Of a DNA stretch of 64,000 bases, positions 11,064-21,419 are shown piece after piece. The notes beneath the pieces are model-generated. The model saw nothing but the letters and a program-made list of their open reading frames with translations, was not told where the DNA came from and did not search any database. The position numbers and the translations under genes are program-made. How positions within the stretch are numbered: the stretch's first letter is position 1; every line of letters begins with the position of its first letter. The stretch is from Amylostereum areolatum (Eukaryota > Basidiomycota > Agaricomycetes > Russulales > Stereaceae), in assembly GCA_012932865.1 (NCBI GenBank), contig SAXG01000025.1:248001-312000 (forward strand), read 5' to 3'.

Positions 11064-11706
11064 ATGCACGCCTCTCTCCCCCGTCGTCAACTCGGCGGCC
11101 TCGTCCCCCCGAAAATCGCCGCCCCCTCCCTCCTCGTACGTCTCTCTCCCTTCCCCTTCCCTCTCGATCCCTCGACGTGACGCTCACCCTGCACATGCAC
11201 AGGTCTCCGGCCAGGGCGCGGACCTCTCCCCCCTCGTCAACTTCTACTCGAAGCTCCCCAAGGGCCCGCAGGCCGCGCCCCTCTCCCGCGGCCTCAAGGC
11301 GCGCTACTTCAGCGGGAAGAACGCCTCCGCCGCGCCGCTCGTCGTCGGCGTCCTCGCCATCGTCGGGTTCGGGTACACCATTGACTATCAGAGTGCGCCC
11401 TTCTCCCTCCTTCCCTCACCCCCCACCCCCTCTCCTTCCTTTTCCCTCGTCTGTGAGGTGTGTGCTGACGGGACCGCTTTCTTTCTTTCTTTTTTTCTTG
11501 ACTCGGCTCGGCTCGGCGTTTGGGGTGGTGCGGGGTTCGACTACTGGATATGGACGCGGATGTCCTACAGTGCATCTCAGTGCGTTTTTCTTTCTTTCTT
11601 TTCTTCTCGCGCGCGTGCGTGCGCTGGGAGGGGGAGGCAGGGCTGATGACTTATTTTTTCTTTCTTCTAATGTGTTGCAGAGCACCACAAGAACCACGCG
11701 CACTGA
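11064..11706 (+). CDS. ATP17: Mitochondrial ATP synthase subunit f
   Basis: Small inner-membrane subunit of the F0 sector. Four exons: 11064-11135, 11203-11392, 11571-11579 and 11681-11706, giving 98 residues. Recognised by MHASLPRRQLGGLVPPKIA, the VSGQGADLSPLVNFYSKLP block, one C-terminal transmembrane segment (PLVVGVLAIVGFGYTIDY) and the His-rich tail KHHKNHAH. Exon 3 is only 9 nt and, joined across two introns, yields MHL between IDYQ and KHHKNH, as expected for fungal homologues. All splice phases agree and the branch-like CTAAT precedes the last acceptor. The upstream 300 bases hold no other gene. Confidence 0.93.
11571..11579 (+). other. 9-nt microexon of ATP synthase f
   Basis: TGCATCTCA lies between ...ctacag and gtgcgt. 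With one base from the exon before and two from the exon after it encodes Met-His-Leu-Lys. Flanking introns are 178 and 101 nt. Confidence 0.8.
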
Positions 11707-14700
11707 TACGCTCGGTAGAGAGAGGAATGGGAGTAGAAGGAGATGGAGCAGGAGCAGGAGAAGGAGAAGGAGGAGGAGGCAGAGACCCGCGTAGACGTGT
11801 GCTGTTAGTAGGGGCCGACCGAACCGACCGCCCGACCCCCTCCATAGAGCGCACGAATGAACAGAGCGAACCGCCCCGCCCGGGCGCGTGGCCTTCCTTC
11901 CTTCCTTCCTTCACCCTCAACCGGCCCTCGTCCGTCCGTCCTTTCTTTCTTTCTCCCCGTTCTCCAGCGCCCCCAAGTCCGAACGCCGAGACTCAGACAC
12001 GCCCCGCCCCCGCCTTCGTCTTCGAGACGCGACGAGACTGCACGTAAGTAAGTCGGTGCTTCGGGTGGCGTCGTGCGGTCGCAGTAAGCTGGGTGGGGCG
12101 AAGTGGCCGCCCCACGGTAGATTCCGAGGTTGACGTTGCGCTGGGGGGGTCCAGAGCTCTGGATAGGGCGGCAAAGGCAAAGGCAAATGCAAAGGTGGGG
12201 GGGGGGGGAGCTGGGCGCGTCGCTCCGTGCGGGGACATCAATGCATCTAGGAGCTGCGAGCCCCCCCCCCCTGCGTCGCCCACCCGTTCGCTCAGGACCG
12301 AACCCTCCCGTGCGTCGGCTGTCTTGAACGCCGAAGTGTATCTTAAGTACATACGACTTGGGGGGGGGGTCGACGTTCCCAGCTCTTATGCCATTGGACC
12401 CGTCCGAAGTCGACGTCGGTCGGTCGCCGCTCGCGACGGGGGGCCAAGCAGACCCTACATCCCCCCTCTCTACTTGCTTGGAAACGGCGCGAGCGCGGGG
12501 AGCACGAACGCTACGTACTCAGGACGGCTTCTGCTGGTTTAATATGGGAGTAGAGCAGAGGCGGCGGGACGCTGCTGTGTCTGTTCACTCGACAGACGAT
12601 ATATGATACACCGACGCCGGGCGCTTCGACCGAATACATACATTCCGGCCGGCCGGCTCTCCGTACAGTCACGTGCCCACTGATTCACGCGAATCCATGA
12701 ATCCACGAAGTACATTCCATCGTAAGTACTGTACACCTCTCGTCCATGCGCGCAATGATCAGGCCTCGGGCCTCAGGCGCTACATGCGTGATAGCAAGTA
12801 TGGGGCAGACGGTCCGTGGTATGCAAGGAAAGCTAGGACATGCAGCCTGGAGGTACGCCTTCATCGCTCTGTCCACCAGGGCTTTCTGACCAATTCCCCC
12901 TTCCAGATGGCTGTTGGTACAGGGGTAGAGGTCGACGACCAGTCGCGCAACGTCAACGACGTGACACTCACGTCCTCAGGCCTCGTGCCTCGAGTGTAAA
13001 CTACGATGTCAAATCATATATATTCGTGCACTGTGCACACGGACGCGGCGCACCCTCAAACCCGAACCGGACTCCCCGGTACGTACGTGCTCCCCCAACT
13101 GCCCACCGCACCCCCTCCACCCCGCGCACAAAAGCCTCCCCCAACCCAGTCCTCGCCGCGTCCGCTCCAGCCCAGCACCCTGTAACAGTGTCAACCTGGA
13201 TCAGCCTCTGGACCCCCCCCTCCTTCCCCCTTGCCCTCCCCCGACCGCACCCCGACCTCCAGAACCTCGAGCCCGCTCCGGGCTCTCCTCCCGCTCTCGT
13301 CAGCCGCAACAAGTAGTATCATAATCCAAACGTACGCCCCTCCGACTCCGCGTCGTACGGCGACTCGGGCCCGGACCTGGACGGATGAAGTACGGTGTCA
13401 AAGTGTACTTACTTACATAGCATCGACAGACCCACTGGCAGACCCCAGACGCCAGGACCAGACCAGACCCCGGGACCCACTGGCGGCGATGGGTCGAAGA
13501 CGCGCGCCATGCAGTGGCTCAGTGGTACTCGATACTCAAGTACAGCTTACTGCACTGCACTGTACACACCTAGCCCGGTACAGTGCGGCACGCCCCGCAC
13601 TCCGTCGCGCCCGCCGCACGATCGCTCGTTCTGAGCGTCGCACGCTCGAAGCCGAGCCCGTCCCTTCAGTGCCGACGCGCCGGTCACGTCGCTGCCCAAA
13701 GTACGGGGACGGTTGGTGGGTGCTGTACTGAGGTGATCCCCACTCGGGCGTGCAGGAGACGGAGACGGAGACGGGCGTGGTTTTTCCGTTTGCGTTTCCC
13801 CGAGTCGGAGGTGTAGGCGGATGCCTCGTCCGCGTCCGCCTAGGGGGGGGGCTGGCTCCTTTGTCGATGCCTCCTAGACCGACCTGGTCCGCCACACGCG
13901 CACGGAACACGGAGGTGGGGTGGGGTGGGGTGGGTGGATTAGTGCCATGGATAGCTTTGCGGACGCGGGGGATGCGGTGGACGCAAGGGGGGAGAAGAAG
14001 CGAAGGGGAACGTGAGGGGAAGGGCAGAAGGCGGAAGGGAAAAGGGAAGGGGGAGGGCAGAGCACGCGCGCCTATGCGCGATGCGCATGCAACGGAGTTG
14101 GGACTGGCGCGCGGATCGAGGGGAGGAAGGAGGAGGGCCAGTGCAAGGCGAGGCGAGGCGGGTCGGGCGTGATATATATCTCACCACTACATATCCGTCC
14201 ATCCTGATCGATCCTGATTCACCCTGGTCCACCGTGGAATAAGTAGGGGCGACGGTGCGCGTGGCGGAGACGGATTTCGAAGGGGGGGGGAGGGCCACTG
14301 TAAGTATGCATGTCAGTAGATCAGATAGATACTTATAGATGTAGAAGTACGTGCGTGGGTTTTGGAAGCGACAGCTCGACGGTGCACGCACCGAGCCGGG
14401 CGAGGGCGAGATAAGGGAGGCGCGGAACTTGAGCGGGAGGGCCTTCCGTGTATGTGAACGACGATACACAAGTTGAATCAGGGTCGGGAAAGGGGGGGGG
14501 GGTCGGGAACGCGCGCGATGACGCACCGCACGCGGCCGGGAGGGGCGCGGGCGGCGATCTCGCGCGCGCATAAGTTACATGCATACATGCCTACATACTT
14601 ACATGAAGGGCGCGCGGGGAGAAGCGCGTAAAACTTCCGGGGGGAGATGAAGTGAGAACGCGAAGCGGGGCGGGAGAAGCGTGACGTACGTACGCGTGCG

Positions 14701-16440
14701 TATGTTTTTTTTTCTTTCGTTTTTTCCCCTTCTTTTCTGATGGCGTCGAGTGTTCTCGGGTGAGGGGACGCGCTGGGGACTGATAAGGGAGAGGGAGAGG
14801 CGGTGGTGGTGGCGGTGGCGGTGATCTGTCATGGTACGAGCCTCGCCGGTGGGCTTGCAGACTTCCGAGTCGCAGATTGAAGAAGATGGGCGGGAGCGCC
14901 GGCCATGGCCTACGTCTTAGACATTCAGTGGGACGCTTCTTCCGCGCCGACGCGAGCGGGATCCACGCCTGTCGCTGAGTTATCGTAGGGACGTAAAAAA
15001 AAGCAAGTCCTGGCGGTCGTGGATCAGACGGGGGACGAGAGGGACTGGAAGCTCGAAGCACCGCCATCCGACGCATACGCCTCTCCTCGCCGCCGAATAC
15101 TTACACCACATGTATGTATACTCCCACCCGGATCCAGTCGTCGGGATCCTGCGTGCGTTCGAACCGCCCTGTCCTCGGACTGTAACTCGTGGTAAGTGAA
15201 AGCAGATGAGCTGGAGGGCTCACGTATATCGGTACCTATGACGCACCCCGACGTGCCTGTCAGCGCTCGCCTCCGGGCCCGATTCATCGACACAATAGAC
15301 GCGAGTGCTGAGCGATATCCCGTCAGATCCGAGTGCTATTGGCGTGTGTCCGCCGCACCGCATTTATCTCAACATCGCACGCGCCGATGACGGGAGTTCT
15401 GTCGACCGCTGACGCGTGGCGAGGGCTGTAGAGGTCCGACATATATACCGTTGCGGTCAGTACGGTATTAGGTCCTTAGGTGCTCTGATAGCAGCCGCCG
15501 AGGCCCAGAGTCACGCACCCCAACGCTGCACGCGCGTGGGGGTCAGAACAGAACGACCGTCCGGAAAGGGCGTAGAACGGGGACCCATGCTCCGCCGCGA
15601 GCGAGCGGCGCGCAGGCGCGAGCGGGCGAGATAAGGCCAGGAGGCGGAGTCGGGACGGAACATACATACATACATATGCGAGGGTGCGCGCGCGCGCGTT
15701 GGGCTTTGTTCTGTCGAGAAGAAGCGCTAATCGATGGGTTCGACGATATGATGGCGCGGGCAAGTATGTCGACTCGATGAGCCAGAAAAGGGGGAGGCGC
15801 GAGGAGTAGAATGTCCACGCCGGGCTGTGTCCTGCGACGCGAGTCGGATGAGGAGGGGCGACGAACAGGAGGAGGGGAGGAGAGGAGGAGGAGGAGGAGG
15901 AGGAGGAGGAGGAGGAGGAGGAGGGAAGGCACGACATACACGTGACGCGCGGCCGACGCCGAAGCGGGAGGTTCGAACGGGAAACGAACCGAGAAGAGAG
16001 AGGAAGATCTGGATCTGATCGCCAGCCGCCGCCGACTGCCGACTGACTCGAGCCCGAGTCGCTGCTTTGTTTCCCCCTCCCCTTCTTCTGTTCCGGACTA
16101 TAAGTAAACGCACGCAGGACGTTCCCCCCGGACGCCCCGCCAATGACCGTGACTCGCGTCCCATCCCGCCTTTCACTGCCCCCCGCCTCCTCCTCCCCGT
16201 CCCCGTCCCCGTCCTCAACCCACACCGTGAACCCCACCGCCCCTCGCCCCCGCCCCATGTGTCGCCGCATCGCGTCCGTCCGCTCCGTCTCCTCTCCGCC
16301 TCCGTGACTCATCCTGACTGCTTTCGTCCATTTCAGAGAGGGAACGCGCTGGGAACGCTGCGGTGTCCGTCCTCTCCTCCTCCTCGCCGTCCGCCTAGGC
16401 TGACTTGACCCCGCCCCCCACACAGCACTTCCAACGACAC
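11707..16440. other. GC-rich, repeat-rich gene-poor region
   Basis: About 4.7 kb with no recognisable gene. Many open frames exist only because of high GC; they are Arg/Pro/Ser-rich and lack family motifs. Poly-G or poly-C runs of 8-10 bases recur (12198, 12361, 14284, 14494), as do GGGGT tandem repeats (13915-13935), ACAT/ACATAC repeats (15660-15675) and scattered TAAGTA/TACTTA motifs. It may hold untranslated or regulatory RNA that I cannot see. Confidence 0.5.
15883..15924. repeat. (GGA)n trinucleotide repeat
   Basis: About 14 uninterrupted copies of GGA, the longest simple repeat in the gene-poor region. It is purine-only on the plus strand. Confidence 0.9.
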
Positions 16441-16691
16441 ATGATCATCGCCATCATGGACTGCAACTCGAGCCGGTGCGAGTACAGCATCCTCCACCGC
16501 AAAGCCTGCCGCGACCCCGGCTGCGTCAAGGTGCGCGTTTCTCCCGTCTTTGCTTTCCCTTTCGCTTTCGCTCACCCTTTCGCCCGGGACGCGCGCAGCA
16601 ATACGGCCAGGAGGTGCAAAAGGTCATCGACACCGTCAACGACGACTGCTACGCCTGCCGCGCCGCCGCCGCGCGCAAACACCCCTCCTGA
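16441..16691 (+). CDS. Small Cys-rich protein, unknown function
   Basis: Two exons, 16441-16530 and 16599-16691 (68-nt intron), encode 60 residues from this [23 protein letters not shown], then PGCVK, then [17 protein letters not shown] and YACRA. Six cysteines and a central amphipathic helix suggest a disulfide- or metal-linked fold, but spacing does not match the CX9C proteins I know. An acceptor (ccacacag) just before CACTTCCAACGACAC suggests an upstream exon, so the real N-terminus may be longer. No signal peptide is seen in the visible part. Confidence 0.55.
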
Positions 16692-18613
16692 GGCCCCGCG
16701 CCCTCCGTTCGGTTTCGCGGCTCTTGCCCCCCCCCTCCCGACCTCTCTACGCCCTCGTTCCACGCCCGGCTCCCCACGCATGCCCACGCCGCCTACGATA
16801 CCCCCCCTCTCCCCTTCTCCCGCATGCACCGCACCCGTACCCGCTCGCACTCGCACTCGTACTGCCCCCCACCGCCCATCGCTCTGTCGCACAGTCTCCT
16901 TCTCTCACCGGATCCACGTCTGCACTGTCCCCCCTCCCCTCCCCTCCTCTCCCCGTCCTACTGTACCCCCCTTACGCTCTGAACCTGCGCCCCTCTACCC
17001 CTCGTCTCGTCTCGTCTCGTTTCGTGCTCTGGATCGTCCATGGATGTCGCACATACATACATACCGTAATGTACATAATCATGCACCGTCCCCCCTGCTC
17101 GCCCCCTCGTCGCTCGTCTCGACATAAGTACCAGGAAATCGGAATCGAAGACGCGTCTGTACCTTCGCCCTCCCCCTCGCAAGCTACATGACGCGTGAAC
17201 TTCGACCTGACGTAGGTGTGTCTACTAAGGCCTTGCTAAGCACCCCGACACCTGTCGTCCGCCGCCGCCGCCGCGCCGGTTCTTCCATACCGCGCCACGC
17301 GCGCACCTTCCCAAGTACCAAGTCCATATCTCCATGTGCTCCGCGCGCGAGGGTGGCCGCGTCCTCACACGCACGCATAGGCATATGGGCTGAGAAAAGG
17401 GGAAGGGGAGGGAATACTTAGGGCAAGTTCAACGCACGCACGCACGCACGCACGCACGCGCCGCACCGCACCACGGGACCCGTCCGTCCCCCTCCGCGCT
17501 CCACGCGAGCACTCGGCGGTGCAACATCGCGGAATGGGGCATGGGGCCGTACAAGTCCTTACCGTGACTTACACTACTGCGTATAGGTGCGTGCGCGCGT
17601 CGCACGCAAGACGTTCGACCCGGCACTCCATAGTGATTGCATGCTTACCGCAAGTCCTCAAGGCCTCATCTCCGAGCAAGTCAGCGCAAACGATGGCGCC
17701 GACGCGATGGCACGTAAGTGGCACCCCCTCTATCGTCCTCGGCGAAGCAGACGAAGACGGCGATCCTACCAACATAGGGCTCCGGAACGCGCGATGGTTG
17801 CGAACGCGATGTCGACGGTGGCGGAAACGATGAAGCCGAAAGCGCAGGAATGGCGCGCGCGGCTGACATACTTGCGCATAATGGCCGAGGGCGTCGCGGT
17901 GCACATACGTCTATGTACGTGGGCAAGTAAGCAGAGCAGCTGGACTCTGGAGGGAGGACAGGCCCGGGAGGAGAACCTCCTTGCGTGCGATGGCTCCAGA
18001 TCCGCACCCGATCCATCGCAGGTGACAACCCCCACCCAAGTCAGCTGACGCGTGCACATGACCGTGTCCGGTCTGCCACTGCCACTGCCAGACCGCAGAC
18101 GTGTGAACCGAGATCTCTGCAGCCGGTTCTTTCACCGTCCAGTACATGACCTCAAGGCCTCATCGCTCAACGCGTACCAAGTCTACGTGGCACGCGGAGT
18201 TACCACCCAGAAACCCCCGTCCCATCCCTCGACTCGCTGTCAGCCTCGGCCTCCCCCGAGATCTGGGCGCGCGCCGCAGGAGGCCTTCGGACGCGGGCGT
18301 CGGACGCGCGAAGCATGTAGACGTGCGTTCAGCGACGTCGACGGGAGACCTTGCCTCGTATGCACCTACTTACAGCCTACAGCGAGAAAGCGAGGCAAGA
18401 GCCGGGTGAGCCTGGATGGGGAGGGTCGGGGTAGGTAAGGAAAGGTGTATTGGTGGGCGGGGAAAGTTGCAGTGGTTGGGGAGGATCGAGGGGGAAGAAA
18501 AAACGCAGTACGCACGTTACTACATACGCTACGTTCGCGGGCACCCCGTCCCCCCGCCGTATCCTATTCCGCCTCACGGTCGCCCTCGCCCTCGTCAAAG
18601 CCTAAAGACCACA
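16692..18613. other. Intergenic, simple repeats only
   Basis: No gene supported. Contains a (CGCA)n run at 17432-17460, a TCTCG pentamer repeat near 17003-17021 and several near-identical GTAAGT-like motifs. Pyrimidine-rich tracts at 16700-16980 may be the 3' UTR of the Cys-rich gene. Confidence 0.45.
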
Positions 18614-19131
18614 TCATCGTCCACCCCACGCCGCCTCCGCGCGCCTGCTGAGCTTCGGATCGGCGGCTCTGTACCTGTCCGATGCACGCGAGGGGTGGGT
18701 AAGTAACGACGATGAGAGGGGAACGAGGGGGGGATGCGGAGAGAGGAGGAGAGGACGATGGGGAGAGGAAAAGTGGGGACAGGAGAGGACGAGGGTGAAG
18801 CAACGCACTGGTCCGGGAGCGGGCCCAGGCGCCCCTCGGGGTCGACGGGCGTGCCGGGCAGCCACTGGATCGTCTCGTCGTAGTCGAAGTACCACACGCC
18901 GGCGGGCACCTGCTCGCCGTTCGCGGTGCTGTGCACCGTCCCGTCCGGGTCGACCCATTCGGTGGCGCTGGACGCGCGGGAGGGTGTCAGCGGCGGGTGG
19001 GGGCGGGGACAAGTACAGCAGGGTGCGTACTTGGTCGACGCGGTGTCGCGGCGGGGGAGAGCTCGGAGGGGGGCCGCGCAGGCGGCGGAGGCGAGGAGCG
19101 AGAGGAGGAGGGCTGGGAGGAGGAGGCGCAT
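18614..19131 (-). CDS. Small secreted protein
   Basis: Three exons, 19031-19131, 18809-18967, 18614-18674 (introns 63 and 134 nt), encode 106 residues; all phases close. The N-terminus MRLLLPALLLSLLASAACA is a textbook signal peptide, followed by a basic PRR site. The mature part contains TEWVDPDGTVHSTANGEQVP, then GVWYFDYDETIQWLPGTP and PDQYRAADPKLS. No cysteine is in the mature chain and no enzyme motif is seen. Secreted small proteins are common in wood-decay and symbiotic fungi; function is unknown. Confidence 0.7.
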
Positions 19132-19720
19132 CGTTCGGCGGGGGTCGTGAGAGATCGTCAATGGATATGAATCGAGGGGGGGAGGAAGAAAAGAGAATGA
19201 CCAGCGACGGGTGCCTGCACGCGTCGACGAGGTGGGAGAAGAAAGGGAAACGAGAATGAGGAAGGGGAAGTTGGACTTACTTATATCATGATGCACGGCG
19301 ACGGGCGGGCGGTGTGTCGGCTGCGGGGACACCGTGACGCGTGGTGATCAGGACGATCATTCGTTAATGATAAGTTATGAGCTCCCGACGGCGATTCAGA
19401 TTCTGTTTTTGTTGTAAAAACAAGCTCAGCTCAAGTCTGGTAAGTATTGAGGACATTGGGAGTGGGCAGGGGGGCGGGAGGAGTTGATATACGATAAGAT
19501 AAGATAAGATGGCCATTTTATCTAATCTCGCGATCTCGATGTCATGACCAGTCCCTCAGAGTCTCTCAGTCGTTGCCTCCCTCAGGCTCCATCGACCAAC
19601 ATCGACCAACCCTTACCGCCTGTTCCCACGGGGTGACAACGACCGCAGAGCCCTCTAGAGCCAGATGCAATTTTTCCGAACCTGTGTGCACTCCGTACAT
19701 CGTCAGATAGACCATCGAGG
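19132..19720. other. Intergenic with GATAA tandem repeat
   Basis: Between the secreted-protein gene and the retrotransposon. Carries AAGATAAGATAAGAT at 19494-19508, i.e. repeated GATA-factor core sites. No coding sequence found. Confidence 0.4.
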
Positions 19721-20140
19721 TGTCATGGATCGCTCCATTTCTTTCTTCATTTGCAGACCTTGTACACGCGACGCATCACGGCACATGACTTTCCTTCGCA
19801 TCACATGCTCCAACGACGTCATTTCCCGGACTTCCGAACGGCGTTCCGTATCCTTATCTATGACATCATTGCTCTGGACTTCCGTCCTCCTCCCCATGAC
19901 TCCTTTCTTATTGTTCCCCCCGCTCGCACCACTATCGCATCGCATCGCACCATCGTTCCCACTTGTATATAAGGACAGTGTTTCTCTTCCCTTTTCCCTA
20001 GACTGTCCATCTCGTCATACGGTACTGTAGTGCACGTTGCACTACCCTAGACCCCGGCACTCTCGAATCTATTTTCTTCTCGCCCCTCCCATCGTCGCGA
20101 CTTAGGCGGTTCATCGGTCTCATAAACTGTGTTTCTGACA
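19721..20140 (+). repeat. 5' LTR
   Basis: 420 bp, TGTCATGG...TTTCTGACA. Contains TATATAAGG at 19973-19981, a likely TATA box for the element transcript. I counted about 15 differences from the 3' LTR, nearly all transitions. Confidence 0.93.
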
Positions 20141-20393
20141 GTACACCTATAGACGGAACAAGAACGGAACCCCAGGACGATCAGTAGTTGAGTGGCAGCC
20201 CACTTCATTCAGTCCCGTCCAAGATCACTGGTCGTGGCATCATAACCAGCAATTCCTCACCCCCGCCGACTTCCTTGTCGCAAAACAAGTTGAGGACGAA
20301 GTTGAAGAAGCAGAAGAACGCCGACGAGAAACCCTACGCCGCCTTGATCAAGAACTCGCCCAATCCCTCACCGTCCCCCTCCCCTTCGACAAG

Positions 20394-21419
20394 ATGTCCG
20401 ACGCCGAATCCAAACCTGCCGTCTCCAAGCGGGAGATCGGCCCCAAGCCAAAGCCATTCAAAGGCGATAGACGCGACACCCTCCGGTTCTCCCTCGAGCT
20501 CCGCATGTTCCTGCGCGTTAACAAAGATGTTTATGCCACAGATGACGCCAAGATGATGCTCCTCCTCAGCCTGATGGAGGACGACACGGCTAAAGCCTGG
20601 GCCACGCATCGCCGCATGGAACTCTTCGCCGACGAAGACGAGAAGGAAGACGCCGACACCCTCGACCCCACGCCCCCAACACTCCACTATAGCTCCTACA
20701 AAGAGCTCTTCGAGAGGTTTGGCAAAGACTTCGTGCCCGTCGATCCGAAGATAGAGGCTCAGCGTAAGATCAACGAGCTCGCAATGACCACCCGGGACGT
20801 CACTGACTTTATCACCGAGTTTGAGATGCTGGCAACCATGTCAGCGTACGACGACGAGGCACTAATCCACTTTTTCAAGAAGGGACTTCAGCGTGACCTC
20901 GGCAAGCAGGTGGCCCGGTCGTACCCGTTCCCCACCAAGCTCGCGGAGTGGAAGGAGCGCGCCCGCCGCATCAACCACCAGTGGCTCGAAGAGAACCCGG
21001 AGAGGAAGAGCAGTCAGTCCAAGGGGGCTGTCGCGCTCACCTCGAACGGTTCGACCAACGACTCCTCGTCGCGCCGAGTCGGCGCCTTCACCAACACCTC
21101 GACCCGCCCTGCAAAGCTGACGGACGACGAGCGCGCAAAGATGATGCGCGAAGGCAAGTGCTTCATGTGTCGACAAGCCGGTCACGTCTCTCGCGACTGC
21201 CCCAACCGCGACTCGAGCGCGCGACGGGTGGGCGCAGTAGAGACTGGGTCCAAGGCCCCTCCCCTGCCGACGAACACGGCTCCATCCACTGCGAAAGCAG
21301 CTCCCGACCCATCCAAAACCATCGCGGCGATCACTCACCAGCTGAAGGATCTGGACGCGGAAGGCAAGGAGCAGGCAGTAGCGCTGTTGAAGGACATCCT
21401 GGAATCGCAGGATTTTTGA
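20394..21419 (+). CDS. gag: Retrotransposon Gag
   Basis: 341 residues, intact. The middle matches the Ty3-type capsid region (ELFERFGKDFVPVDPK, RKINELAMTTRDVTDFITEF, FFKKGLQRDLGKQV). Near residues 249-262 is a CCHC zinc knuckle, CFMCRQAGHVSRDC, with CX2CX4HX4C spacing for RNA binding. Pol lies in the -1 frame relative to gag and the two frames overlap before the gag stop, so Pol would need frameshifting or internal initiation. Confidence 0.92.
   Translation: MSDAESKPAVSKREIGPKPKPFKGDRRDTLRFSLELRMFLRVNKDVYATDDAKMMLLLSLMEDDTAKAWATHRRMELFADEDEKEDADTLDPTPPTLHYSSYKELFERFGKDFVPVDPKIEAQRKINELAMTTRDVTDFITEFEMLATMSAYDDEALIHFFKKGLQRDLGKQVARSYPFPTKLAEWKERARRINHQWLEENPERKSSQSKGAVALTSNGSTNDSSSRRVGAFTNTSTRPAKLTDDERAKMMREGKCFMCRQAGHVSRDCPNRDSSARRVGAVETGSKAPPLPTNTAPSTAKAAPDPSKTIAAITHQLKDLDAEGKEQAVALLKDILESQDF

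Noticed and set aside
15543..16423. A 315-residue minus-strand frame with a Ser run
   Set aside because: The run comes from the (GGA)n repeat; the rest is low-complexity Arg/Pro sequence produced by high GC.
17432..17460. CRISPR-like or telomere-like array
   Set aside because: A simple 4-bp tandem repeat; no spacers, and not a fungal telomere unit.
19665..20030. Frames of 73-121 residues inside the 5' LTR, repeated in the 3' LTR
   Set aside because: Identical chance frames in both LTRs, with no similarity to proteins and no link to gag.
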